From Euryodendron excelsum (taxonomy: Eukaryota > Streptophyta > Magnoliopsida > Ericales > Pentaphylacaceae), in NCBI GenBank assembly GCA_033060915.1, contig CM065378.1:13087501-13151500 (forward strand): a DNA stretch of 64,000 nt. The letters are read 5' to 3'. The notes under the pieces are model-generated. The model made no database searches and had not been told where the DNA came from. It was given only the letters and a program-made list of their open reading frames with translations. Positions 50,566 to 61,429 of the stretch are shown here, piece by piece; position 1 is the stretch's first letter; every line of letters begins with the position of its first letter. Both the position numbers and the translations under genes were made by a program.

Positions 50566-51144
50566 TGTTGAAAATTCTCGCAGCAATTTGATCAGTACAA
50601 ATGATAAAAAAAAATAATAATAAAATAAATCAAAACAATCAAAGCACACAAAGGAAAAGTAACACTAGTATTTAGCGTGGTTCGGCAATATTACCTAAAT
50701 CTACGGGGCGTGCTCTAGTCTTCTTCTTTACTACTGAGAAAAATTGAGAACAATGGTACAAGTATACACTCAAATTTCATAACCTAAACCCAAATCCTTA
50801 TATCCTAGTACACTCGTCTCAACTCACCCTCTCAAACCCAGCAAAGAAAACTCCACTTTCTCTTCTTCTGGCTGTGTCTTGAAAATGGGAGATCCGTTGG
50901 TTATTTATAGGAGAAATGAGTCATGGCACATTTGTAAATAAGTTGAAAAACAAAGGTAAATAGTACTGTAGCTACGATGACTGTTTAACTACTATAACTC
51001 TGACGACTGCTTAACTACTCTAACTCTAACAGCTGTTGATTATTGTAGCTCTGACGGCTGTTAACTATTGTAGCTCTGATGACTGTTGACTACTGTAGCT
51101 CTAACGTAGCTTTGACGACTTTAAATTTGCAACCACTCTCAACA
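50566..51144 (-). repeat. LTR (3' LTR of the copia element), 579 bp
   Basis: It matches the other LTR along its length (for example TTTAGCGTGGTTCGGCAA and CTTGAAAATGGGAGATCCGT). It is longer because a 25-26 bp unit with the core TGTAGCTCTGACG is present about five times (50975-51120) against about two in the partner. Confidence 0.93.
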
Positions 51145-51156
51145 ATTCTCCACCTT
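51145..51156 (-). other. polypurine tract of the copia element
   Basis: AAGGTGGAGAAT on the minus strand lies directly before the 3' LTR, in the expected place for plus-strand priming. Confidence 0.7.
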
Positions 51157-51246
51157 GGCAAAAATTCAAATGCCTCCACCTAAAACTTCAGGTCTGCATC
51201 TAGATGTAGATGCTCATCCCCATGCCCTGGGATGTTCTTCCAATCT

Positions 51247-51498
51247 TTAACAGTGCGAAAGATTGATCAAGTCCAAGCAGTGTTTGAACTTTTGTGTAAT
51301 CACCGGCTTTGTTAACATATCCGTTGCATTATTCTTAGTATGAATGTTTTTTAAATTTATCTTGCTTTCTTCTGACCATCCTCTGACTGTGTGATATCTC
51401 ACGTCGATGTGTTTTGTCTGGGCAGGATAAACTTGATTCTTCGCCAAATGAATGCCATTTTGAATGTCATAATACAACTCCAAGCCTTCCTGCTTCAA
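51247..51498 (-). pseudogene. copia RNase H C-terminal fragment
   Basis: The motifs HLAKNQVYPAQTKHIDVRYH, then NLKNIHTKNNATDMLTK, are the usual end of copia RNase H. The sequence upstream in reading direction continues in other frames up to about 51970, so the domain is broken. Confidence 0.85.
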
Positions 51499-51976
51499 TC
51501 ATAATTCCTTGAACAAACCTGTCAACCACAAAGCCTCATCCGCAGCTTCCACTGTTGCCATATATTTCTCTTCAGTTGTGGATAAAGCGGGAGTCGATTG
51601 AAGTATAGCTTTCCAACTGATAGGTCCATCTGCAAAAGTAAATATATAACTTGTAGTAGACCTTTGCTGGTCTAGATCTCCTGTATAATCTGCATCTATA
51701 TAGCCTACAACCTATCATATTTCATCTTGTTTCTAATACAAGATATGAAAATCCATCGTACCGCTCAAGTACCTGAATATTCATTTTGACTACGTTCCAG
51801 TGCTACTTTCTTGGATTATCCATGTACTTACTTACAACACTGATTGTATGTGAGATATCTGGCTGACTGTAAACCATGGCATACATTAAGCTTCCCACTG
51901 CACTAGCATATGACACTCGAATATGGCACTCGGGACATTTCTTCCACCTCATTATCTGTAGAAGGACATAATCTAG

Positions 51977-53726
51977 TGATTACACCCTAAAAGTGTAATC
52001 ATATGCCTTTAATTCATACTTTGTTAGACTTATATTGTAATTAATTATCTTATTTTAGTTAGATATTTGTTTGAGTATGTTTTGTATGTGTTTTTTAGGT
52101 TATATAAGCTAATAAAGGCAAAAAAAAAGCAAGAATAATCAAAGCGGGTTCAAGGCGAATAATTTGTTCATGAAAATTTAGACCTGTCTCGGTATTCTGG
52201 TCATAACTTTTTACTCCGATATTCGATTGAGCTGATTTTTGCGTCATTAGAAAGAAGACTTCAAGTTCTACAACTTTGTGTCTAATGTGTATCGGCTGAA
52301 TCGAACTCTAAGGTAGTCAAATCAAGTTTTGAAGTTTCAGGGGTCGAACAGTGATGAATAGTACCCGTCCAAACGGTTACTGTTCACCGTTCGGACGGTT
52401 ACTGTTCATGAACAGTACCGTCCTGACGGTGAACAGTACTGTCCAAACGAATATTGTTCACCATCCAGACGCACTTCAAACGACCGTTAGACGAGCCGTT
52501 CGGATGGTATTCGGATGGTTATTGTTCATCCATAATACATTTTTTATGTCCGAAACTGCGTTTTAGGATTTTTTTGTATAGTTTTTGAGTAGTTAGGGTT
52601 AGTTGGAGCTAAGGGGGTGGCGGGAGAAGCTCTTAAAGGTTGATTTTTTTTTATTTTTCTTCATTTTTAACTTAGATTTAGCTTTGTAATTGTAGTAAAG
52701 GTGTAAAACTTATAGTTTTCTTCCATTGTATTGTATTTTCTCTCTCAATTTTTTGCATTTTCTTTGTAACCAAATATCTTTAATATTGAAGTAAGTTTTA
52801 GATTTAAGTCTCTACATACTTTCTTTACATTCTTACATGTTTTTTATGATGTATTCAAGTAGCTAGAATTTACATTGGGTTTAAAAGTGAAAATCACTCA
52901 AATAATCCAAGGAATTCAATTGTAGGTATCTCATGGATTAATTGTCATATTTTCTTAGAATTCGAATTTCTAGTAATTAGGTGTGAAATTTTAGAAAATT
53001 TAGATTATTGACTAAGTTTAGGGACTTTCATCACCCAAATCAATGGTATTAATTTAGGACTCTTGACTAGAAAAATACTCCACAATTGCTAGAAATTCAT
53101 TCCCAACAATTAATTGAAGATGCCTTAGAAAACCTAGGTTATTGATTATGTTTGACTAATCAATGCACAAACCACAAATTTGATATTGACTAAGTTGAAT
53201 CGATGGTATTAACATTTGATTCCCCATTGAACATGTATCTAATTTCAATTGTTTAAGAATTATCGATTTTCAAAGTTAAATCTTCTGAATTAAACACACT
53301 TAAATGTTGTGTTTGATTTGAGTTATAAACCCATTGGAAACCTCAGATGAAATTGAGTGATTGGATCATTTGAGCCCAATTTCCTTTTAATTGCTTTAAT
53401 TCTATTTTCACTTTGCTTTACTTTAATTGTCTAGTGTTAATTGCTTTAATTTCCATTGCATTAGGTTAGTAATTCAAAACCATCATCAAAAATTCAAAAC
53501 ATTTTTGGTCATTTTATTTTATTTTTTATTTAAGATCCAATTCCCTCTTTAATTGCAATTCGATCCTAGGTTTGGTTAGTGTGAGTTGAGTGTTAGAGCC
53601 TATATTGGGTTAAGTTCCCTGGGAGAGAACGATATTAGATCTTCCGGTTTATACTTCATCGTGACCCCCGTGCTTTTGCGGGGTTACTAACTCCATTTGT
53701 AAGAAACCGTATTTGGGGGCGAGTTA
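51977..53726. mobile_element. nested solo LTR (probably Ty3/gypsy), 1.75 kb
   Basis: The copia reading is cut between its segments HFKLSA and LCPSTDNE. TCTAG occurs on both sides (51972-51976 and 53727-53731), a 5-bp target duplication. The insert starts TGATTACAC-CCTAAAA-GTGTAATCA, a perfect hairpin, has no coding domain, and near its right end has CCCTGGGAGAGAACGATA and CCCCCGTGCTTTTGCGGGG, phrases common near the 3' ends of large plant gypsy LTRs. Internal short repeats (GTTACTGTTCA, CGGACGG) lie at about 52360-52520. The right terminus (GAGTTA) is not the usual CA. The class is inferred; the insertion itself is clear. Confidence 0.75.
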
Positions 53727-53858
53727 TCTAGCAGATAATTTAAAGTGGTTAACTAGAGAAGTACTGACCAGTTTTGCATTTGTCATGTTAAATATCTCTA
53801 ACACCTTCTCCATATATTTTTTCTATAATACCCATAGTTTGTCTTTTTCTCTGTTCTT

Positions 53859-54290
53859 TCAAATTTTCATTCCAAGGATCTTTTTAGCAGCGCCAAGATC
53901 CTTCATGTCAAATTCTTTTCTTAATCTGGACTTTAACAAATCTAGCTCATGCATGTTATTTGAAGCAATTAACATGTCATCAACATAAATGATCAAAATA
54001 ATAAAAGAACCATCACCAAGCGTATTAAAATAAACACAGCTATCATAACTGCTCCTTATGTAGCCAATATGTACCATATAGGAATAAAACCTTTTGTACC
54101 ATTGTCTAGGAGAATGTTTTAACCCATAAAAAGATCTTTTGAGATTACATATCAGATGTTCTTTACCTTGTTCCTCGAATCCTTTTAATTGCTTCATAAA
54201 TATTTCCTCCTCGAACTCCCCATGAAGGAATGCTGTTTTGACATCAAGTTGCTGCAACTCAAGGTCAAACATAGCTACCATGACCAACAT
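53859..54290 (-). pseudogene. copia reverse transcriptase fragment
   Basis: An open stretch of 143 codons with LQQLDVKTAFLHGEFEEEIF, KRSFYGLKHSPRQWYKRF, the active-site YVDDML and FDMKDLGAAKKILGM. The RT core is preserved, but the frame is lost on both sides, so no full polyprotein is encoded. Confidence 0.93.
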
Positions 54291-55376
54291 GACACGAATA
54301 GAAGAATGCTTTCCAATAGGAAAAAATTTTTCATTATAGTCAATTTTCTCAACTTGCTTGCACCCTTTAGCTACAAGCCGAGCCTTAAATTTTTCTCTTT
54401 CGTTCTCCGATGTAGGTTCCTTTTTTCAATTTACCTACTTACAACCAATCAACTTTCATCCTTTAAGTTTTTTAACAAGCTCCCAAGTATTGTTCTTGCA
54501 TAAAGACTCCATCTCATTTATCATTGTAATCATCCACTTTTCACTTTCTTTATTATTGACCGCTTCTTGAAAAAAAGATGGATCTCCACTACCAACAGTT
54601 AATGTAAAAGAAACCATGTCTTCAAAGTCATACCTGACTGGTGCCTTATGGGTTCTTTTCTCTCTTCCAGCAGCAATAGTAATGGGTTCTTGTTACCTTT
54701 CATCATTAGATGTTTCTTCTAGAGAAGATGTTGGTGCATCATCATCTCTACTAGGCCGTTGTGTTTCATCTTATTCCACCTGGACTGATAATTTTTCTCC
54801 AGGAGCTTCCACCTCCATATTGACTTCATTCCTATTTAAATTCAGCATGTGTGTTTCATTAAAGATGACATCTCTGCTGATCACAACCTTCCGTGCAACT
54901 GCATTTCAAAGTTTGTACCATTTTATGCCTTTTTCATAACCAATAAATATGCATTGTTTTGACTTTGGGTCTAACTTTGATTGTTGCTGTTCCTGCACGT
55001 GAACATAAGCTGGACAACGAAATATTCTCAAATTAGAATAATCAACTGGTTTACCTGTACAAACCTTTTTAGGGACTTTGGTATTAATAGCCGAAGATCA
55101 TGATCTGTTAACAATATAGCATCCCATGTTAACAACCTCAGCCTAAAATGATTTTAGCAAGCCTGGATGTATTCTCATGCATTTTTCTCTTTCTAACAGG
55201 GTTTTGTTCATTCTTTCTGCTACACCATTTTGTTGTGGCCTTCCCAATATAGTATAATGATGAGTGATCCCTTTTATCTTGCAAAATTTTCTGAACTTAT
55301 AGTGTTTATACTCCATCCTATTGTCCGTTCGTAAGTACTTGACTTGCTTTCCTATCTACTTTTCAACTTTTGTTCT

Positions 55377-55784
55377 TCACTGCTTGAATTTTTGAAACAC
55401 TTCACTTTTGTGCTTCATGAAGTAAACCCATACTTTTCTGGAGAAGTCATCAATAAATGTGACCAAATTCAGTGCTCTACCTTTGGATGGAATTGTCACG
55501 GGTCCCCACACATCAGAGTGTATATACTCCAACACATCTTTGCTCGTATGATATCCTGCTTTAAAGCTAACCCTGCATTGTTTACTATACAAACAATACT
55601 TGTAAAAATTAAGTTTATAAGTTTTTACCCCATCAAGCAAATTACGTTTGTGAAGTTCTTGCAGTCCTTTCTCACTCATATGGCCAAGGCGTAAATGACA
55701 TAGAGTAGTGTCGTCAATACCTGGATCTAAAGGAGTTGTCACAGTTGCTCTACCTATAATTGTACTCCCTAACAATGTACACAA
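55377..55784 (-). pseudogene. copia pre-integrase and integrase fragment
   Basis: An open stretch of about 135 codons. The zinc-binding part is CHLRLGHMSEKGLQELHKR, then YKYCLYSKQCRVSFK; the usual first Cys of CxxC is Tyr here. The catalytic core has IHSDVWGP and FIDDFSRK with the first two Asp residues. The third acidic residue lies in a broken frame to the left. Confidence 0.9.
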
Positions 55785-56370
55785 GTTTCATTGTCTCTTT
55801 CATTTTGTGATAACCATGACCCTTTAACAACTTTTAGGATCCCACCTATTGCTGTGAAGGTAAAATCATTAAAGTTAAGTGTACCCAAAGAAATTTAAAT
55901 TCTTTTTAAGGTCAGGGACATGTCTCGCACCTCAGCTAGAGTTCTCACCATACCATCAAATATTTTAATTTTAATAGTTTCAATTCCAACAGTCTTGCAA
56001 GCTGCATCAGTACCCATTAGAATTGTTCTTCCAAGTTAGGGTTTATAAGTATCAAACTATTCCCTATAAGGACATATGTGGTAAAAACATTCAGAATCCA
56101 AAATTCATTTGTCAGCAAGATAGTTTGTACCTGTGTTGACTGATAATAAATCACCATTACCGTTTGCACTATCTTGTACACAGCCCACTTGATCTGAATT
56201 CAAAATTTTTTTTTTCGCTTCAGATCTCGCTTTCTTTGCATACAGTCCCTCTTCAAGTGTCCTTCCTTCTAACGATAGTAATACTTGAATTTTTCGCTAC
56301 TCGTTCCTCTTGATTGTGAATGTGAACTTCCCCTATTTCTGGAGGCTCTGTTGTTGCTCCTTCTATGTTA

Positions 56371-57008
56371 CTAGTTTAATTCTCCTTTAGCTACCAACTT
56401 TTCTGTTTGGGAACTGTTGCCCGACTTTCTAAGTGTCTCTGTCTCCAAAAGAGCCATTGTCACCTTATCTGTACTAAGAGTATTTTTCCCAACTAAAAGT
56501 TTAGTCACAAGTGTATCAAAAGAATTTAGAAGAGAAGCTAATAAAAGAATAACTTTATCCTTTATCCTCCTCTTCAATTCTTAGCTCAATACTTAAAAGT
56601 TCATTAATAAATTTATTGAAAACATTGAGATGATCCATAATATTTGTTTATTCTTCCATCCGCAATTGATATTATTGTTTTTAAGGAACAATTTATTTGT
56701 GAGTGATTTTGACATATAGACATTTTTTAATTTTTTCCATAACATTGGAGTAGATACTTTATTAAAAAAAAATTATATTTTACCTCTGGTGCAAGACATA
56801 AATAAATTGAACTCATAGCTTTTATCTCAAGTTCCCCCCAGACATCATCTTTCATGTCTGCTAGTTTATTTGCTTTGCCCGAAAGTGCTTTGACCAGCCC
56901 TTGTTGCACCAAGATGTCTCTAATCGTGCTTTGCCATAAGCTAAAGTTATTTTTTGTATCAAAGAGCTTCACCTCGAATTTTTCCACCGAGATTCCTTTT
57001 CCTACCAT
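56371..57008 (-). pseudogene. copia gag fragments
   Basis: Two frames of gag: the start VEKFEVKLFDTKNNFSLWQ (57008-56727), then KDKVILLLASLLNSFDTLV (56577-56371). Between them the frame is lost. A decayed zinc knuckle, KEGHLKRDC, follows near 56250. Confidence 0.85.
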
Positions 57009-57080
57009 CGTACTAGTTTCAGTGAATAAGAACTATATACACTTATTCTTAATTCCTCACCTCCCTGATCTAACCTAGAA

Positions 57081-57092
57081 GCTCTAATACCA
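57081..57092 (-). other. primer-binding site of the copia element
   Basis: TGGTATTAGAGC, two bases inside the 5' LTR, against the consensus TGGTATCAGAGC complementary to initiator tRNA-Met. One mismatch. Confidence 0.85.
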
Positions 57093-57094
57093 CT

Positions 57095-57580
57095 TGTTGA
57101 GAATTCTTGCAATAATTTGGTCAGTACGAATAAAAAATAATAATAATAAAATAAATCAAAGCACACAAAAGAAAAGTGACATCAGTATTTAGCGTGGTTC
57201 GGCAAAATTGCCTACGTTCACGGAGCGTGCTCCGATTTCCTTCTTTACTACTAAGAAAAATTGAAAATAATGGTACAAGTGTACATTCAAGTTTAATAAC
57301 CCAAGCCCAAGCCCAAGCCCTTAAACCCTCGTACACCCGTTTCAACTCACCCTCTCAAACTGAGTAAAGAAAATCCCACTTTCTCTTCTTCTGACTGTGT
57401 CTTGAAAATGGGAGATCCGTTGACTATTAATAGGAGAAATGAGTCATGGCACACTTGTAAATAAGTTGAAAAATAAGAATAAATAGTACTGTCAGTACGA
57501 TGGCTGTTTGACTACTGTAGCTTTGACGGCTGTTCATTATTGTAGCTCTGACTGCTGTTCATTTGCAGCCACTCTCAACA
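57095..57580 (-). repeat. LTR (5' LTR of the copia element), 486 bp
   Basis: Partner of the LTR at 50566. It has only about two of the 25-26 bp internal units, besides scattered base changes and small indels, so the insertion is not recent. Confidence 0.93.
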
Positions 57581-57585
57581 AATGC

Positions 57586-59140
57586 AACGAGTCCTTCTAC
57601 TATGTGAACTCCCAACAGATTTATTGGACTCATTTTAAGACCCCACCTAAAAAGCGAGGGATCACTACATTATGAGAGACAAAGCAAGAGCGCCGGGTAA
57701 GAGCACCAAATAAGTTCTCCCTTGGTAGGTGTATGCAAAAAATTTTCCTCAACACTATACCACCATAACCTACGTCAAGTTGTGATGAGAGGATCTCAAG
57801 ATTCAAAATCAGAACTTGTTTCATTTGTCAATCTAGTAGAATGAAATGAAAAGGGTAGTGAAAGGTTTAATTTCTCCTCCACATTAAAAAAATTCTCTCA
57901 GATGAGCAACTTTGGCAAAGTTCAAGCATGAATCTACTAGAGTAACCTAATGAAAAATGGGGACTTCACAATTTATTCCGTTCAACACCTATACAAATTT
58001 TTGTTATAACTCAAGCATTCATAGATCTTGAGTTAGTTAATTCAAAATTAAATAACTCAATTTGTGCAACCAACAAGCCCCAAGAGTTCATATTCTTTCT
58101 TTTTCTTCTGTGTCGCTGTTGTCATTAATTTCAAATCTCAATTATAATCTGGTATGAAGAAGAATGTTAGCAAATACCTATTCGAGCCCGAGCTTCGCGG
58201 TTTAAGTTCTTCAAGCTCTTCTCAAACCATTCATCTCTGGCAAATCAAAGCAGGTTACAAAATTTTTTAGTGGATCACACAGAAAGCTGTGAGTTTTCAT
58301 GTGGACTCTCTACATCGTAAATATTGGCACCATAGGACATAACTTTGGGGAGCATAGGGTTCTGAAACTGGGATTTCATTAAGCACCTCCACTGAGGATT
58401 TGAAGGATCTAGCTAGCATCTCTGACCAGTTTTCATAAATTTCACATGACATAAAAGATTTAGAATGGTGATCAAGTGTGTTCAAAACACTTAAATTTCA
58501 ACTTGAAGTCAGAATGCTGATTGAGAATGACATATATCACAGTGAACATAGGAAGGCCAATGTCAACACATCATTCTATTACTCAAGAGCCCACAGAAGC
58601 TGACATATAACCTAGCAACAAGGGAAAGAAATATAGTAAGTGAAAAGCACTACATGGAAAGGAGAAGCTGCTCTTCGAGGATCTAAAACTCAATTACAAA
58701 CAAAATGCAAATTGAATGTAAGATATATAAACGACCGATAACAGTCACTAGCACAGATTTTCAATGCTTGGCAGGAAAATTTACCTCTCTATTGATGCAA
58801 TGCTGCACATCTGGGAAATTAACACCAACAGTAACATAAAACAGAGCACCTCAGACATGAAGAGTAAATTCAAACACAGTCTTCAGACTTAGGCTTAATG
58901 TGTAAAGATCGAAAGTGAAACATTCATAGTCCCTAGCTTTAAAAGCTGTCAATAGTTAAAGCGACCTCATAAGTCATAATAATAAGAGTAAAATCATAGC
59001 TTCTCCATCACACAGAACCTGCTAAATTAACTCTTCCAAAACTTTACTCATACTAAATCAACAATTAAACTGCCCATTCTCAATTCTACATATCCTTTCA
59101 ACTAGTACGAGTATTAGTCAACCAACAAAATCAGTCTCTC
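57586..59140. other. spacer right of the copia element
   Basis: Apart from the two exon-like pieces described separately, I see no gene. Frames at 57630-57824 and 58297-58485 (-) are short and unrecognised. Confidence 0.45.
58178..58810 (-). other. two exon-like pieces, unknown gene fragment
   Basis: Piece one (58810-58785) follows TTTCCCAG and encodes MCSIASIER up to a donor GTAAAT. Piece two (58236-58178) follows CCAG and encodes RDEWFEKSLKNLNREARARI up to a donor GTATTT. The phases match across the 548-bp gap. I do not recognise the protein, and no further exon was found, so this may be a captured gene fragment. Confidence 0.35.
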
Positions 59141-59388
59141 CTGTACGTTTTCTTCTTGATCTTCTTCCTCTTTTTGGCTCCTCCACCCAAGCGGAGGACC
59201 AAGTGTAGGGTCGACTCCTTCTGAATGTTCTAGTCGGCTAGGGTTCTGCCGTCCTCGAGCTGCCTTTGGGCAAAGATGAGTAACTGCTGGTCTGGTGGAA
59301 TGCCCTCCTTGTCTTGGATCTTGGCTTTGACACTGGCAATGGTATCCGAGGACTCGAGGGTTATGGTCTTCCCCCTTAGGGTTTTCAC
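59141..59388 (-). pseudogene. ubiquitin-40S ribosomal protein S27a pseudogene
   Basis: It reads [19 protein letters not shown], then [30 protein letters not shown], a TAG stop where ubiquitin has Tyr59, [16 protein letters not shown], and AKKRKK with the basic start of S27a. The first residues of ubiquitin are missing and the S27a part stops soon after the junction. Other substitutions (for example T to R in KTLTGK) confirm decay. No introns are visible. Confidence 0.9.
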
Positions 59389-59439
59389 GGGGCCTTTTTC
59401 GAAAATAGGTTTATTTTAATTAATATCTATTAAATCAGG

Positions 59440-59660
59440 GTTAAAATTTAAATATTTACAAAATAATGACTAAGCGTCATTATGTATGACGTTTTTATAA
59501 AAAGCATTAAACCTAATGACGGTTTTCATTTAATGATGAAATTTAGAAATAATGAAAAGAAAAGCGTTATCTCTAATAATGTTTTCATGTATTGCATTAA
59601 ACTCGTCAACGAAAATGACGTTTTCTATTCAATATAAAAACGTTAATGAAAATGACATTT
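59440..59660. repeat. cluster of AATGACGTTTT-like words
   Basis: TATGACGTTTTTAT, AATGACGGTTTTCATT, AAATGACGTTTTCTATT, AATGACATTTTCAT and inverted forms (AGCGTCATTATG, AACGTTAATG) occur within about 220 bp. This resembles the subterminal repeats of CACTA-type elements, but no CACTA terminus was identified. It directly abuts the truncated ubiquitin start. Confidence 0.35.
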
Positions 59661-60329
59661 TCATACTAGGAATTTTTTTTTTTAGCTGTTTCACATTGAA
59701 CAAACTCCTTCACTACTAACTTCGTGACTGGGACTCCGTTCGACGCGCTCGCAGCTATAATTTGCTGAAGCGGTGCTACGTGTCGAGTTTCGCACCAAAC
59801 AAAGGCCGTTTGCAAGATTTGGCATCCCAAGTTTATCAAATCGCTAAGTGTCCGGAAGGAAAAAATGAAGTAACTCCTCTGCCGGGACTCCGTTCAACGC
59901 GCCATCAATGTTACAATTTTAATACTAAAAAATGTTTCAAAATATGATCATATATTACTTAAAACTAATGACATATACACGAGTTCTATACAAAAATATA
60001 TATATAAAATCTGTCGAATGACCACAAGAGAGCATATGAAATACATCCTATGTACCACATGCAGGTGCTCGTCTAGATCTCTTGCTCCTGCGATATACAA
60101 TGGGGAGCGCTGTGGGTGCCTCATCCTTTGGGACCACATGTCCTACAACCGCCTCATCACCTTGTGTGGTCGGTGCTGACTGCTCCTCGATAATCTGTGG
60201 GACCTGTGTCTGCTCATCTCCACCTACCCCCTGCTGGGCATGTATCTATGCAGGTGATGCCTTATCTATCTGTAGGTGCACATCCTCAACTGTCGCCCCA
60301 TCTGCCTGTGAAGTCGATGGTGGGTGCTC

Positions 60330-60739
60330 CTACGTGATCTGTGAGTCCCACTCTGCTGGTGGAGGTGAATGGTGCACTGTCTCATCATCTACCCCAAAAA
60401 GATCTGATGACGGGCCGATGAACATCGGTATGATGACTCTATCCAAAACCGTAGTAGCTATCATCTTATGGAACTCGTGCATCTCAGATCCACCCTCTGC
60501 CTGTCCTGCATCTCTCCCTCTACCTTTACCTCTGCCTCTGGCTCTACCTCTGCGCGAAGGTCTCGCTCGTCCTCTCCCCCTGCCAATCGACTGTGGCTGA
60601 ACTGTCTGTGCCATAACGTCGCCCCTGGATGTAAACGGTGCCGATGAATCCTGATGATACTGTACCGGGGAGACACGATGATGATAGGCCGTCAAATGAT
60701 CTGGTCGAATGTAAGATGTGGACGGCCCAACATCAGTGG
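60330..60739 (-). CDS. Arg/Gly-rich protein, probable 3' exon of a larger gene
   Basis: An open frame of 136 codons to its stop, beginning after an acceptor CATTGCAG. It holds a block of GR repeats (GRGRGRARPSRRGRARGRGK) followed by a more ordered tail (EMHEFHKMIATTVLDRVIIP). No ATG fits as a start, so it looks like a terminal exon. Arg/Gly tails occur in plant mobile-domain and Mutator-derived proteins; I cannot assign it. It could be a later exon of a minus-strand gene starting further right. The opposite-strand frame here is a shadow. Confidence 0.4.
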
Positions 60740-61072
60740 ACTGCAATGGCACTTACGTAAAAAAAATAAATTACAAAAAAGTTATACGAATAAATGCTAA
60801 TAACCAACAAGTAAATGGTAATAACAATATTACAAATGTCATCTACGAACAATGTCATTGGACATTGTTGATAACCATCAAGTAAAATTCGGTGGACAAT
60901 GTTCAATACAATAATGTATAGTCCATGGGGTATTACGAATTTATATAAATAATGGCCCCATGATCTACGAACAACGCCTCATCATCTTTCACTTCCTCAT
61001 TTAGTCACTGTCATTGAAAATAACTATAGAAATTGACATGACAAGTATTTATTGTTAGGGTATTTCAAGCTT

Positions 61073-61359
61073 CACGTGAAGCCTGAAAAGGAATGTACCA
61101 TACCCTATGGTCTAAATCGATTTCAAGAATCACGTGAACCCATTATAGGCATTGCACTGCACCTGGTCACGCTGTAGCAATTGACATGACAAGTCACGAG
61201 GAGTTAATGGAAGTCTGAAGTGAAAGATGACATCACAAGTGTTCAGTATAAATCCATTGCACTATACGAAACACTTCACGTGAACCACTAAGTCCAAAAT
61301 GAAGACATTATCTTCCACATATTGGCATCAATTGGATAATCAATTGTAGGCTTCACGTG
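61073..61359 (+). promoter_or_regulatory. four CACGTG G-boxes upstream of the 218-aa ORF
   Basis: CACGTG at 61073, 61131, 61277 and 61354, each followed by AA, three in the form CTTCACGTGAA. The words ATTGACATGACAAGT also occur twice (near 61033 and 61180). G-boxes are bound by bZIP and bHLH factors. Four in 290 bp of AT-rich DNA is more than chance would give. Confidence 0.6.
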
Positions 61360-61373
61360 AAACTATTATAGCC

Positions 61374-61380
61374 TATATAA
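61374..61380 (+). promoter_or_regulatory. TATA box of the 218-aa ORF
   Basis: TATATAA 50 bp upstream of the ATG, 15 bp after the last G-box. The leader would be about 20 nt. Confidence 0.55.
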
Positions 61381-61429
61381 GTTGTGTGATAACGTCAATA
61401 AGTCATAAACCTCACCCACACCTACAAAG

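Larger units (their letters stand above)
50566..57580 (-). mobile_element. Ty1/copia LTR retrotransposon, Tnt1/Tork-like, degraded, with nested insertion
   Basis: A 7.0-kb element read on the minus strand. The LTRs start TGTTGA and end CTCAACA. AATGC flanks both ends (50561-50565 and 57581-57585), a proper 5-bp target duplication. Inside, in order from the right LTR, are a primer-binding site like TGGTATYAGAGC, gag, protease, integrase, reverse transcriptase and RNase H. This integrase-before-RT order defines copia. All coding parts carry stops or frameshifts, and the protease motif reads DSE instead of DSG. It is interrupted by a 1.75-kb insertion between RT and RNase H. Without that insertion the element would be about 5.3 kb. 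Confidence 0.93.

Noticed and set aside
59680..59950. Plus-strand frame and repeated phrase GGGACTCCGTTCRACGCGC at about 59730 and 59883
   Set aside because: The repeat is real, but the 61-codon frame has no recognisable motif and no promoter; not called as a gene.
60082..60600. 172-codon plus-strand frame
   Set aside because: Composition (Cys/Ser/Pro-rich, then Pro-Leu repeats) is the complement of the Arg/Gly block on the minus strand; no promoter or domain.
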